Positions 33,779-42,147 of a DNA stretch of 42,747 nt are shown piece after piece (position 1 is the first letter of the stretch; each line of letters opens with the position of its first letter). This DNA is from Nitrobacter sp. 62-23 (GTDB lineage Bacteria; Pseudomonadota; Alphaproteobacteria; Rhizobiales; Xanthobacteraceae), in NCBI RefSeq assembly GCF_001897285.1, contig NZ_MKSM01000118.1, positions 1 through 42,747 of the forward strand, in the 5' to 3' direction. The notes beneath the pieces were generated by a model. That model was not told where the DNA came from. It did not search any database and saw only the letters and a program-made list of their open reading frames with translations. A program made the translations under genes and the position numbers.

Positions 33779-34480
33779 TTATTCACCGCCCGTTGCTCCC
33801 GCGCTCGCTGTCGCGATGAAGTGCTGCAGCGACTGCCGCTGCTCCCTGAAGCTGTGCCGGTCACGCAGTTCAGGCGGCACGCGCCAGCCCGGCTCTATTC
33901 CGGTCATGTCCGGAAGCTCGTGCGCTATGCCCTTGTGGCAATCAATGCAGGTTTTTTGACCCGAGACCAGATAACGGGTGTGGATTTCAGCCGCACGCGG
34001 CGTCTGTTTAGTGAAATCCATCGCGATCGAGGAATGGCAATTGCGGCATTCCAAAGAATTATTGGCCTTGAGGCGCGCCCATTCGTTCTCGGCCAGCTCA
34101 AGGCGCATATCTAAAAATTTCTGCCGGGTTGAAATGGTGCCGAAGATCTTGCCCCAAACCTCCTTGGAAGCCTGCATCTTGCGCGCAATCTTGTCGGTCC
34201 AAGCATGGGGAACATGGCAATCCGGACAAGTGGCGCGGACACCGGATCGGTTCGAGAAATGCACGGTGTGCTGCAATTCCTGGTACACATTGTCATGCAT
34301 TTCATGACAAGAGACGCAGAACGCCTCGGTATTGGTGAGTTCGAGCGCCGTGTTGAACGCGCCCCAGAAGATCACGCCGCACAAAAAGCCGCCTAGGGTG
34401 AGAAAACCAAGGCTGAAATACATACTTGGCCGACTGGCGATCCGCCAAAACCACAGCAGCAGGGCTTTCAGTTTTGCCAT
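33779..34480 (-). CDS. napC: NapC, tetra-haem quinol dehydrogenase
   Basis: 233 residues. An N-terminal membrane anchor (about 20-42) precedes four CxxCH haem sites: CVSCH 55-59, CPDCH 85-89, CRNCH 145-149 and CIDCH 178-182. NapC passes electrons from quinol to NapAB in the periplasm. The C-terminal tail after [10 protein letters not shown] is about 45 residues, longer than in the usual 200-residue NapC. Last gene of napEDABC, 7 bases after napB. Confidence 0.95.
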   Translation of the reverse strand: MAKLKALLLWFWRIASRPSMYFSLGFLTLGGFLCGVIFWGAFNTALELTNTEAFCVSCHEMHDNVYQELQHTVHFSNRSGVRATCPDCHVPHAWTDKIARKMQASKEVWGKIFGTISTRQKFLDMRLELAENEWARLKANNSLECRNCHSSIAMDFTKQTPRAAEIHTRYLVSGQKTCIDCHKGIAHELPDMTGIEPGWRVPPELRDRHSFREQRQSLQHFIATASAGATGGE

Positions 34481-34487
34481 GTCGCTC

Positions 34488-34997
34488 TCACCGCTTGGGG
34501 TCGCGAATCAGAAGCATGTCCTGGAATGTGTTCGGCACCAACGGTTTAACATTGGTCTGCGTAACATGACAGATCGTACAGAAATAGCGCCGCGGCGTGA
34601 CATCGGCGAGAACCTGACCATCGCGATCCGTGAAGTGGGTGACGCTGATCATCGGCGCGCCCGATGCTTCGGTATGTTGCCGACTATGGCAGTCGAGGCA
34701 GCGGTTGGTTCTTAGCGTGAGCTGATAATTATCGATAGAATGCGGAATCACCGGCGGCTGCTCAGGATAGTTGCGCATCACCCGCCTGTCGTCGGTGATC
34801 GGACGCGGGATCGGCGGAACCGGTGGATCGCTCATGGGGTCCGCATTGCCCGTCACCCTCGGCACGATTTGCGGCGCGCCCTGTGGCGCGTTCTGCGCGT
34901 AGATCGCGCCGCTCAGTAAAATGACGCATCCGCTCAGCACGGCTCCTAGAAGTGGGCGGGCCCACGGATTCAAACGGCAGTAATTTTGACCGCGCAT
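34488..34997 (-). CDS. napB: NapB, di-haem electron transfer subunit of nitrate reductase
   Basis: 169 residues with a signal peptide (cleavage near IYAQN, 35) and two haem sites, CLDCH (100-104) and CTICH (140-144). The mature protein has [20 protein letters not shown] and [20 protein letters not shown], the family pattern. It forms the periplasmic complex with NapA. ATG 34997 overlaps the end of napA by 28 bases; a TTG at 34973 is a possible later start. Confidence 0.95.
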   Translation of the reverse strand: MRGQNYCRLNPWARPLLGAVLSGCVILLSGAIYAQNAPQGAPQIVPRVTGNADPMSDPPVPPIPRPITDDRRVMRNYPEQPPVIPHSIDNYQLTLRTNRCLDCHSRQHTEASGAPMISVTHFTDRDGQVLADVTPRRYFCTICHVTQTNVKPLVPNTFQDMLLIRDPKR

Positions 34998-37465
34998 TTT
35001 TTGAAATCCGTCTGTTTGGAAATCGGATCTGTCGCGTCCAGGGTGGTTTTATTGATGAGCTCGCTGGCGTCGAACCAGGGCACGAAAACGACGCCGCGCG
35101 GCATCCGATTGCGGCCGCGAATGTCGACGCGTATCCTGATCTCGCCTCGGCGCGAGGCGAGCCTGATTTCAGCCCCCTGATTGATTCCGCGCACGCGGGC
35201 GTCTTCAGCGTGCATGAAGCACACCGCGCCCGGAAACGCCCTGAAAAGCTCCGGCACGCGCATGGTCATCGAGCCGGAATGCCAGTGCTCCAGCACGCGT
35301 CCCGTGACCAGCCAGATATCGTATTCCTTGTCCGGCGACTCGGCCGGCGGCTCATATGGCACCGCAATGATCTTCGCCCGCCCGTCAGGCTGGCCGTAGA
35401 ATTCGACGCCCCTTCCGGGCTTCACATACGGATCGAGACCTTCACGGTAACGCCAGCGAGTCTCTCTGTTCTCGACTACCGGCCAGCGCAGGCCCCGCGT
35501 CTCATGATAGAGGTCGAACGGCCCGAGATCGTGGCCATGACCGCGCCCGAAGGTGGCATATTCCTCGAACAAGCCCTTCTGAACATAAAAGCCGAACGCT
35601 TTCGATTCCTGGTTCTCATATTCAGCGGGAATCTCGCTGGCTGCATAACGATCGACATTGCCGTTCTTGAAAAGAACATCGAACAGCGTCTTACCGCGAT
35701 AATTCGGATTGGCCTCCAGGATTTCCGCCGGCCACATCTCGTCGGTGGTGAACCGTTTGGAAAACTCCATCATCTGCCACAGGTCGGAGCGTGCTTCGCC
35801 TGGCGCATTCACAAGCTGTCGCCAGAAATGCGTTCGGCGCTCGGCGTTGCCGTAAGCCCCCTCCTTCTCCACCCACATCGCGGCCGGCAGGATGACATCC
35901 GCCGCCAGCGCCGTGACCGTGGGATAGGCGTCCGAGACCACGATGAAATTATCGGGATTGCGATAGCCGGGATACGTCTCCTGCGTGTTGTTCGGCGCGG
36001 CCTGCAGGTTGTTGTTGACCTGTATCCAGTAGAAATTGAGCTTGCCATCGCGCAGCATGCGGTCCTGTTCGACCGCATGATACCCGGGCTTTGGGGGAAT
36101 GAGTCCATGCGGCACGTGCCAGATTTCCTCGGTATGCTTGCGGTGCTCGGGATTGGCCACCGCCATGTCCGCCGGCAGCCGATGCGCGAAAGTGCCGACC
36201 TCGCGTGCGGTACCGCAGGCCGAGGGCTGCCCTGTAAGCGAGAACGGCGAATTGCCAGGCTCGGCGATTTTTCCCGTCAGCAGATGGATGTTGTAGATGA
36301 GCTGATTGGCCCAGACGCCACGCACATGCTGATTGCAGCCCATGGTCCAGAGCGACATCACCTTGCGCGAGGGATCGGCGTAAAGCTCCGCCAATTCCTG
36401 AAGAAAGCCGCGCTCGACACCGGTGAGCGCGGACACCTTCTCCAGCGTATAATCCTTCACGAACTTCGCATAGGCATCGAAATCGATTGGCTCCGTGGCA
36501 GCCGGATTGGCTGTTCCCTTGGCCTTCATCTCGAGCGGATGGTCCGACCGCAAGCCATAGCCAATATCGGTCACGCCCTTCACAAAAGTCGTGTGGTTCT
36601 TGACGAAGTCCTTATTCACCCGGCCGGTCGTGATGATGTGATTAGCAATGTAATTCAGAATGGCAAGATCAGCGCCCGGCTTGAACACGATCGGAATATC
36701 CGCAAGGTCGGAGCTGCGATGCGTGAAGGTCGATAGAACCGCGACCTTGACATGCGGGTGGCTGAGCCGGCGATCGGTCAGACGCGTCCAAAGGATCGGA
36801 TGCATCTCGGCCATATTCGAGCCCCACAGCACGAATGCATCGGCCGCCTCGAAATCGTCGTAACAGCCCATCGGCTCGTCCGCGCCAAACGTGCGCATGA
36901 AGGCAAAGGCTGCCGAGGCCATGCAATGACGAGCATTGGGATCAAGATTATTGGAGCGGAAACCAGCGCGCATCAGCTTGGTCGCTGCATATCCCTCCCA
37001 GATGGTCCACTGACCGGAGCCGAACATACCGACAGCCGTCGGACCCTTGGCCTTGAGAACAGCCTTGAGACGATCGGCCATCACACCGAACGCTTCGTCC
37101 CAGCTTACCGGGGTGAACTCGCCGTTCTTGTCATAGACGCCGTTCTTCTTGCGCATCAGCGGTGTCGTCAGCCGATCGCCACCATACATGATCTTTGATA
37201 GAAAATAGCCCTTGATGCAGTTCAGGCCGCGATTCACTTCTGCCAGCGTATCGCCGTGGGTCGCGACCACTTTGCCACCCTTGACGCCGACCATGACGCC
37301 GCACCCGGTGCCGCAGAATCTGCAGGGCGCCTTCGACCATTTGATCTCGAGCGTACCGATCCCCTGCGCCACAGGCTGTGCGGCTGCAGGTATGACGATA
37401 TTAGCCGCAGCTGCCGCAACGGCAGCCGCTTGCGCCTTAAGCATGTCGCGCCGCGAAAGACTCAT
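34970..37465 (-). CDS. napA: NapA, catalytic subunit of periplasmic nitrate reductase
   Basis: 831 residues, full length. Reduces nitrate to nitrite at a Mo-bis-MGD centre. A Tat signal ([19 protein letters not shown]) is followed by the [4Fe-4S] ligands Cys48, Cys51, Cys55 and Cys83 ([15 protein letters not shown]). The Mo ligand is Cys181 in [13 protein letters not shown] 37465 has GGAG upstream and overlaps the napD stop by 4 bases; the longer frame up to 37537 is just napD overlap. A decayed copy of this N-terminus is at 39610-39745. The large opposite-strand frame here is a shadow. Confidence 0.97.
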   Translation of the reverse strand: MSLSRRDMLKAQAAAVAAAAANIVIPAAAQPVAQGIGTLEIKWSKAPCRFCGTGCGVMVGVKGGKVVATHGDTLAEVNRGLNCIKGYFLSKIMYGGDRLTTPLMRKKNGVYDKNGEFTPVSWDEAFGVMADRLKAVLKAKGPTAVGMFGSGQWTIWEGYAATKLMRAGFRSNNLDPNARHCMASAAFAFMRTFGADEPMGCYDDFEAADAFVLWGSNMAEMHPILWTRLTDRRLSHPHVKVAVLSTFTHRSSDLADIPIVFKPGADLAILNYIANHIITTGRVNKDFVKNHTTFVKGVTDIGYGLRSDHPLEMKAKGTANPAATEPIDFDAYAKFVKDYTLEKVSALTGVERGFLQELAELYADPSRKVMSLWTMGCNQHVRGVWANQLIYNIHLLTGKIAEPGNSPFSLTGQPSACGTAREVGTFAHRLPADMAVANPEHRKHTEEIWHVPHGLIPPKPGYHAVEQDRMLRDGKLNFYWIQVNNNLQAAPNNTQETYPGYRNPDNFIVVSDAYPTVTALAADVILPAAMWVEKEGAYGNAERRTHFWRQLVNAPGEARSDLWQMMEFSKRFTTDEMWPAEILEANPNYRGKTLFDVLFKNGNVDRYAASEIPAEYENQESKAFGFYVQKGLFEEYATFGRGHGHDLGPFDLYHETRGLRWPVVENRETRWRYREGLDPYVKPGRGVEFYGQPDGRAKIIAVPYEPPAESPDKEYDIWLVTGRVLEHWHSGSMTMRVPELFRAFPGAVCFMHAEDARVRGINQGAEIRLASRRGEIRIRVDIRGRNRMPRGVVFVPWFDASELINKTTLDATDPISKQTDFKKCAVKITAV

Positions 37466-37773
37466 CGTTCTTCTCCATGCCCGGCAGCTTCGTCGAATTG
37501 CTCGTAGACCATGTTGGCGGACAGCACACCATTCCACCCCGAAATCTCGGCAAGACGCGCGCCGAGTATGCCGCTGTCTGGAGCTTCCAGAACAATGACA
37601 AATTTCGATGGACTGCGATGGTGAATTTCGACTTCAGGCATCGCTGACAATAATTGCTCTACCTCTTCGAGGTGCTGCGGCAAGACCGAGACAACCGCAC
37701 TCGAAATATAGATGGCCGGCGATCGAAGCTGACCGAATAGCAATGTTCGCCGCGAAAGCTCTGACTCTTTCAT
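37462..37773 (-). CDS. napD: NapD, chaperone for NapA
   Basis: 103 residues with [40 protein letters not shown] and [19 protein letters not shown], the ferredoxin-like fold of NapD. It binds the Tat signal of NapA before export, in the cytoplasm. Its N-terminus ([15 protein letters not shown]) has an extra SRRTLLFG stretch that itself resembles a twin-arginine motif, unusual for this small cytoplasmic protein. It overlaps napA by 4 bases. A decayed copy is at 39749-40014. Confidence 0.93.
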   Translation of the reverse strand: MKESELSRRTLLFGQLRSPAIYISSAVVSVLPQHLEEVEQLLSAMPEVEIHHRSPSKFVIVLEAPDSGILGARLAEISGWNGVLSANMVYEQFDEAAGHGEER

Positions 37774-37798
37774 GACCCGTTACTCGCTAATCAAACCA

Positions 37799-38026
37799 TC
37801 AATTTGGCGGTCCCGGAGACCCCAATATCAACTGCGACATCCAGACCAAAAATCCATAGCCGCCGACCACGCCAACGGCGACGATCGGCCAAATCAGTGC
37901 TGCGATTATGAGAAATACGACAAACTCATCGCGCCGCGTGCGCGGAGGCGCGGAATCTCTGGATTCAGACGGGTCTGTCACCCTGTCCACGGTTGCTTCT
38001 CTCGCGAAGGAGCACCTGAATTCCAT
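37799..38026 (-). CDS. napE: NapE, small membrane protein of the nap operon
   Basis: Up to 75 residues. The C-terminal half, RRDEFVVFLIIAALIWPIVA followed by VGVVGGYGFLVW, is the NapE membrane span. ATG 38026 has no clear ribosome site; GTG 37981 gives a 60-residue product closer to the family length and may be the real start. First gene of napEDABC, 25 bases before napD. No FixK-type palindrome was found within 250 bases upstream, unlike the other operons here. Confidence 0.82.
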   Translation of the reverse strand: MEFRCSFAREATVDRVTDPSESRDSAPPRTRRDEFVVFLIIAALIWPIVAVGVVGGYGFLVWMSQLILGSPGPPN

Positions 38027-38029
38027 CAA

Positions 38030-38500
38030 AGGTTATCCGGCTTACATAAGCGCGGCAAGATCAAAAAAATTAGACCCGGATACAGCTTCGCCGACGGCAA
38101 GCCGTAATCGCGTAACCGTTGAATCACCTCGGCACGGATTAGCTCTAATATATCCAACCGGCCGGGAACTGGCCTGCCGTCGCGGCCGTTCAAGACGTAA
38201 ACTCAGATTCTTTCGGATTTGCGAAGATTCGAAGGAGATCACATGGCCTGAACCGAAGTCACTCGTTGCCAATATGACAGGCGCTCACTGCGCTATTCCC
38301 GGCCTGAGCTTCTTCGCCAAGGCGATGGTCCATCTCGCGCTTAGCGCGCGTTCGGCCCGCACTTCTTCAGCGAATCCAGAAGTCCGTCATGATCCAGTGC
38401 CATCGCTGCATCGCTGCCCGCCAAAAGTTGAAGCTGGTATCGTCGGCTCCTTGCATCGGGACATCATGGGACTTCTTCTCTCCCATTATGCCCGCTCGCA
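38030..38500. other. Upstream region of nap with no recognisable gene
   Basis: About 470 bases between napE and the IS630 scrap. Open frames here have no family features. It should carry the nap promoter, but no TTGAY-N4-RTCAA site was found, and IS debris begins at about 38500. Confidence 0.45.
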
Positions 38501-38508
38501 CACGGAAA

Positions 38509-38521
38509 TCCTGACAGTCCC
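38509..38521. repeat. Solo IS256-end-like sequence
   Basis: TCCTGACAGTCCC is identical to the last 13 bases of the right end of the IS256 derivative (32501-32513), and the bases before it are partly similar. It directly abuts the IS630 scrap. Probably the trace of an excised or deleted IS256 copy. Confidence 0.45.
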
Positions 38522-38934
38522 GCAGCAGCCTGTCGTTGATTGCGGCAGTGACCCATCAGGGCAAGGTCCGGTTCATGATCTATGCTGGCGGAATCACGCC
38601 GCAACGCTTGATCCTGTTCATGCGACGTCTGACCAAGGACACCAAGCGCAAGGTCTTCCTGATCCTCGACAACTTGAGCGTACACAAATCCAGAATGGTC
38701 AAAGGCTGGCTGGCGGCGAACGCGAAACGGATCGAGGTGTTCTACCTGCCGCCGTGCTCACCAGAACTCAATGCCAGCGAGTACTTCAACGGCGACTTCA
38801 AGGGTGCGATCTAGCGCGATATTCCGCCACGAGATCACGCGCAGCTCAAACGTACGATCCTCACAAACTCGCGCCGCATCCAGAAATCTCCGAATCGCGT
38901 TCGAAAATACGAACTCATCCGTTATTCAGCGTGA
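38522..38934 (+). pseudogene. IS630-family transposase remnant (C-terminal half)
   Basis: From about 38522 the frame reads LSLIAAVTHQGKVRFMIYAG, then KVFLILDNLSVHKSRMVKGW (catalytic Asp) and EVFYLPPCSPELNASEYFNG (Glu). A TAG at 38812 interrupts; it continues RDIPPRDHAQLKRTILTNSR to a TGA at 38934. The N-terminal half, with the first Asp, is missing. Non-functional. Confidence 0.85.
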
Positions 38935-39027
38935 GTTAATTGTAATCGCGCCGGGACAAATAGCGCCGCACGCGTTGCCCCCAAGTCCCGCAGAGCCTGC
39001 CGTCGCAGGCTGCACGAAGCGGGCAGT

Positions 39028-39058
39028 CGCACGTTTGAGTATCAAGCGCAAACGTGCG
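39028..39058. terminator. Perfect 10-bp hairpin downstream of the 39 kb gene
   Basis: CGCACGTTTG (39028-39037) and CAAACGTGCG (39049-39058) form a perfect stem with an 11-base loop, 18 bases past the stop of the minus-strand gene ending at 39076. There is no T-run. It could be a terminator, or a terminal repeat of the neighbouring IS debris. Confidence 0.45.
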
Positions 39059-39075
39059 GCCTGATCGCATCACAC

Positions 39076-39507
39076 CTACTTAAACCTGATCGTTACCCCG
39101 CCTACCGCAGCCGACACTTCAGCGCCGATCTTGGGACCGCTAAGCTGCAGGATTACGCCATTAGCATTCTGCAATTGAACGCCTGCCGCTCCGGCTGCAA
39201 CTGCACCGCCAGCTCCGATCGCGCTGTAGTTACCCTCAAACGCTGCCAAGCTATTCAGATTGAGGGCTCGTCCAACCAGCTTGGTTGTCGAGGCTCCGAT
39301 GGTGAAGCCGATATTCATGCCCGAAACGGTGAATGGATAACGCTTGCCTTTGAAGACAAGCACGCCTTCTCCACCGCCGACCCCGACGATGAATCCTCCT
39401 TTCGTGAATACAACGGAAACCTGACCAGTCTCGGCCCGCGATGGCGTGCCAAAACCAGCTACGCTAACAAGCAGAGTAACCAACGCGGCAATAAAAGATC
39501 TTTTCAT
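39076..39507 (-). CDS. Exported glycine-rich protein, paralogue of 17845-18279
   Basis: 143 residues from ATG 39507 (GAGGAAAA upstream). The signal peptide ends near SRAET (26). VSVVFTKGGFIVGVGGGEG, YPFTVSGMNIGFTIGASTTK and VQLQNANGVILQLSGPKIGA are nearly the same as in the 18 kb copy. It may belong to a group near DUF1134, which is uncertain. No FixK-type box is seen upstream. It lies between a dead nap fragment and IS debris, yet its frame is intact, which suggests it is still under selection. Confidence 0.75.
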   Translation of the reverse strand: MKRSFIAALVTLLVSVAGFGTPSRAETGQVSVVFTKGGFIVGVGGGEGVLVFKGKRYPFTVSGMNIGFTIGASTTKLVGRALNLNSLAAFEGNYSAIGAGGAVAAGAAGVQLQNANGVILQLSGPKIGAEVSAAVGGVTIRFK

Positions 39508-39609
39508 GACATTTTCCTCTGAAAAGACGCAATAGAACACATACGGGAGCGAGCGATCATCAAGAATATCAAATAGGGGCGAGCAAAGACGATCTGAGTT
39601 TGCCTCTAT

Positions 39610-39745
39610 GCCCGCACTTAATCTCAGCTGGAGCGCCGATGCCGCCCGCCACTGGCTGTGCACCGGCGGGAATCGTTATACCGGCTGCTGCGGCCGCCAC
39701 AGCCGGCGCTTGGGCCTTCAGTAATTGGCGTCGCGAGAGTGATAT
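39610..39745 (-). pseudogene. napA: N-terminal fragment of a second napA
   Basis: The minus-strand frame from 39745 reads ISLSRRQLLKAQAPAVAAA, then GITIPAGAQPVAGGIG. This is the Tat signal and first mature residues of NapA (compare [19 protein letters not shown] in the intact gene). The start codon is ATA in place of ATG. Homology ends at about residue 45, before the iron-sulfur cysteines. Confidence 0.8.
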
Positions 39746-39748
39746 GTT

Positions 39749-40014
39749 TTAGTCTCCGATCTCGGCGAGCCTCCCGACGTGCTCGAACACCATGTTTGGC
39801 CGACAGGACGCCTTGCCGGGATGCTATTTTGCCGAGATGCGCTCCAAGAATGCCACTGGCGAGCGATTCTATGATGATGATAATCTTCGAAGCGTTGGCA
39901 TGACGAACTTCAACGTTGTGAAGCGTTGTGAAGCGTGGTGAGCGTACATAGCACTTCATCTCGATATCGTGGCAGTACGGATATTATGGCGCTCGAAATA
40001 TAAATTGTCGTCAT
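39749..40014 (-). pseudogene. napD: Decayed second napD
   Basis: From ATG 40014 it reads MTTIYISSAIISVLPRYRDE. A frame change near 39940 leads to VEVRHANASKIIIIIESLA and SGILGAHLGKIASRQGVLSA. One extra A then hides NMVFEHVGRLAEIGD and the TAA at 39749. The order and spacing relative to the napA fragment match the intact napD-napA junction. Dead by at least two frameshifts. Confidence 0.8.
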
Positions 40015-40225
40015 GAGGTGTTTTCCCAACGCACTGACTGTCCGGTCAGCAGAGGTTCGTGCCGAAGCGGGAGCCACCCGCCAGACTCCAACCAGAACGG
40101 CGGCTGCAAATATTCGTCCTGAAATCCGGATTTGATTCTTGTCCGCAACAAGCTGCCTGATGCTTCGCAAGTACCGCCCCTCATCTCTCACGGGACGATC
40201 ATTCCGCATCCAGTGCGGGCCCGCC

Positions 40226-40239
40226 TTGATTCAAATCAG
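40226..40239. promoter_or_regulatory. Degenerate FNR/FixK-type box near decayed nap copy
   Basis: TTGATTCAAATCAG differs from TTGAY-N4-RTCAA only in the last base. It lies 212 bases before the dead napD and may be the original nap promoter site. Confidence 0.45.
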
Positions 40240-40372
40240 GAGGAGAAGCGTTCGTCTTTTAACGCATCCGAACCTGCTATTGCCACAGCTGACGTGCTCT
40301 TGGTATCAGGTAGCACGGCAGGAATATTTGAATAAAACCGGGACTTCAGCTTTATCCCTGTCCCAATCGCGT

Positions 40373-41053
40373 TTAACTCTGCAGGTCGAACCTGGCAAGC
40401 CGCTGCCGGTCGAGAATTACGAATTCCCGTTGGGTACCGATAAAATCGATGACGCCAGCTTTATGCAGTTGGGACAGTGCACGCGACACAGTTTCGAGGG
40501 TTAAGCCAAGGTAATCCGCAATATCACGACGTGACATGGGCAGCGACATTATCTCAGCGTTACTCAGCCGCCCGTCCATCTCAAGTAGAAACGCAGCAAC
40601 CCTCTCCAGCAAGGTCTTGCGCCCCAGCAACAGCATATGGTTTTCCGCGTGCTGTAGATTTCGGGTTGTCATGCCGAGCAGGTTGCGTGAAACAACAGCG
40701 TCGATCTCGGCCGTCACCTCAAGGCTTCGCCGCCTGCTTAAGCGAACAGTGGTCTGCACGATGGCTTCCGCCGTAAATCGATGCGTCTCACCGTTCTCCA
40801 GCCCAAAAATATCGCCGACCAAGTGAAACGCGCCGATCTGACGCCGACCATCGGAGAGCAGTTTGTAACTTCGCACCACTCCCTTCTTAACCTGATAAAC
40901 GTACTCGGCAGGCTCCTTCTCGCCGTAAATTTCGATCCCTTTTTTGTAAGTAAATTCACTTAAACTGACGATCGAGTTTGAACCGCTCGTTATGCCGAGA
41001 TCACCTAGCGAATTTGGGCGCGGCGTGCGGTCTGTGGTAATGCTCATAAACAT
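40373..41053 (-). CDS. fixK: Crp/Fnr-family regulator, FixK-like, second copy
   Basis: 226 residues from ATG 41053 (a second ATG is at 41047). Very similar to the 22050-22733 protein: EFTYKKGIEIYGEKEPAEYV, YKLLSDGRRQIGAFHLVGDI, AENHMLLLGRKTLLERVAAF and MSRRDIADYLGLTLETVSR. The recognition helix is identical, so it should read the same palindromes. It too has no cysteine. The N-terminal 20 and C-terminal 20 residues diverge most. A GTAC-type motif like that before the first copy lies about 120 bases upstream. It is adjacent to the decayed nap copy. Confidence 0.92.
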   Translation of the reverse strand: MFMSITTDRTPRPNSLGDLGITSGSNSIVSLSEFTYKKGIEIYGEKEPAEYVYQVKKGVVRSYKLLSDGRRQIGAFHLVGDIFGLENGETHRFTAEAIVQTTVRLSRRRSLEVTAEIDAVVSRNLLGMTTRNLQHAENHMLLLGRKTLLERVAAFLLEMDGRLSNAEIMSLPMSRRDIADYLGLTLETVSRALSQLHKAGVIDFIGTQREFVILDRQRLARFDLQS

Positions 41054-41172
41054 AAATCGAATTCCTATATTAATCGAATTCGGGCCAAATAAAAACGACT
41101 CCCCCGGAATGGCGGTAGTCCCGCCAGCTAAATTTCCATGAACCGTGGTTACCTAAACGCTGTCCTTATGAC

Positions 41173-41185
41173 CATTGTACCAAGG
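41173..41185. promoter_or_regulatory. GTAC-type motif upstream of the second fixK-like gene
   Basis: CATTGTACCAAGG; its complement CCTTGGTACAATG matches the motif at 21908-21921 apart from one T. It lies about 120 bases before the ATG at 41053, the same distance as in the first copy. It is preceded by GTCCTTATGACC, which is also similar. Confidence 0.5.
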
Positions 41186-41234
41186 TGCAGCTGCAACGAT
41201 TGCAGCTGACGCAAAGCTCTAAGATCGTGACCAA

Positions 41235-41650
41235 ATGCTTGAGGGGCTCAAAGATGCGTGCGCAGCAGCGACGACGAGACAACGTGCCTCAAAATCAGCT
41301 GCGACCCGATCCGTTAAAGCCAAATATGTCGGCGCCAGAACAAAAAGGCCAACGACTTCGAAGGTCTTGCCGGCTGCCGACTCATCCGCCTTGCCCACCA
41401 GAACATCGGGCGCTCGCGCCGATTCGAAGCAGGCGCGGGTGCTCGCTCTGCTGCGATCGACGGATGGCTGTACGATCGACGCCGTCGTCAAGGCAACGGG
41501 CTGGCAGCCGCACCGGTGCGTGGCTTCTTTGCCGGTGTCGTTCGCAAGAAACTGAATCTTGATCTCGATTCCGAGCTTGTTGACGAGGTCCGACGCTATC
41601 GCATCAAGGCTCCAGCGGACGGGGGCAGCAAATCGGCCAAAGCCACATGA
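41235..41650 (+). pseudogene. DUF3489 protein gene with frameshift
   Basis: The first frame reads from ATG 41235 to SKQARVLALLRSTDGCTIDA, then VVKATGWQPH. A one-base loss near 41518 breaks it. The other frame continues VRGFFAGVVRKKLNLDLDSE and LVDEVRRYRIKAP to TGA 41650. Together they form the DUF3489 winged-helix-like domain. The N-terminal part is Ala/Lys-rich and not conserved. It overlaps the next gene as ATGA. The frameshift could also be a sequencing error. Confidence 0.75.
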
Positions 41651-42147
41651 TCGATGGCGCTCGAAGACAATCACGTCGCAACATTGATGCAGTTTCCCTT
41701 GAGATCGAGATCGCGCATCTCGGCGATCTTGATCTCAAGGCCCTGCGGCTCCGATGGCAAGGTGTAACCGGTCGCTCGGCACCCGTTCACCTGCCGAAGC
41801 ATCTGCTGTTCGCAATGCTGGCCTATCGCATTCAAGCCGATGCCTTCGGTGATCTCGATGCGGGGATGGTACAGATCTTGAAGGCTGCCGTTGGATCGAG
41901 GGAACCGGCTACGATCACCAAGCTGATCGACAGGCTCGATCAGCGCAACCAGGAGCTCGCGCCCGGCGCAATCCTGACCCGCGAATGGAACGGGCGAGAC
42001 CATCGGGTGATGGTGCTCGCCGATGGTTTTGCCCTTGAGGGCAAAACCTATGACAGCCTGTCGAAGATTGCCTTTGCCATTACCGGGACCAAATGGAACG
42101 GGCCGCGGTTCTTTGGCCTGCGGGCTGCAACTGTGAGGCAGCAATGA
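41647..42147 (+). CDS. DUF2924 protein
   Basis: 166 residues. It has the DUF2924 pattern: IAHLGDLDLKALRLRWQGVT, HLPKHLLFAMLAYRIQADAF, then APGAILTREWNGRDHRVMVL and GKTYDSLSKIAFAITGTKWN, ending GPRFFGL. The function is unknown; the family occurs beside site-specific recombinases of mobile islands and prophages in Alphaproteobacteria. The GxxLxREWxGxxHxVxV block suggests nucleic-acid binding, which is not certain. It overlaps both neighbours by 4 bases (ATGA), so translation of all three is coupled. Confidence 0.88.
   Translation: MIDGARRQSRRNIDAVSLEIEIAHLGDLDLKALRLRWQGVTGRSAPVHLPKHLLFAMLAYRIQADAFGDLDAGMVQILKAAVGSREPATITKLIDRLDQRNQELAPGAILTREWNGRDHRVMVLADGFALEGKTYDSLSKIAFAITGTKWNGPRFFGLRAATVRQQ

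Noticed and set aside
34952-36736. A 594-codon open frame on the plus strand
   Set aside because: It is the antisense shadow of napA, has Arg/His/Ile-rich composition and no domain, and napA is unmistakable on the other strand.
38536-38814. A 92-residue independent gene
   Set aside because: It is the middle of an IS630 transposase remnant; homology extends on both sides of the frame, past a nonsense codon.
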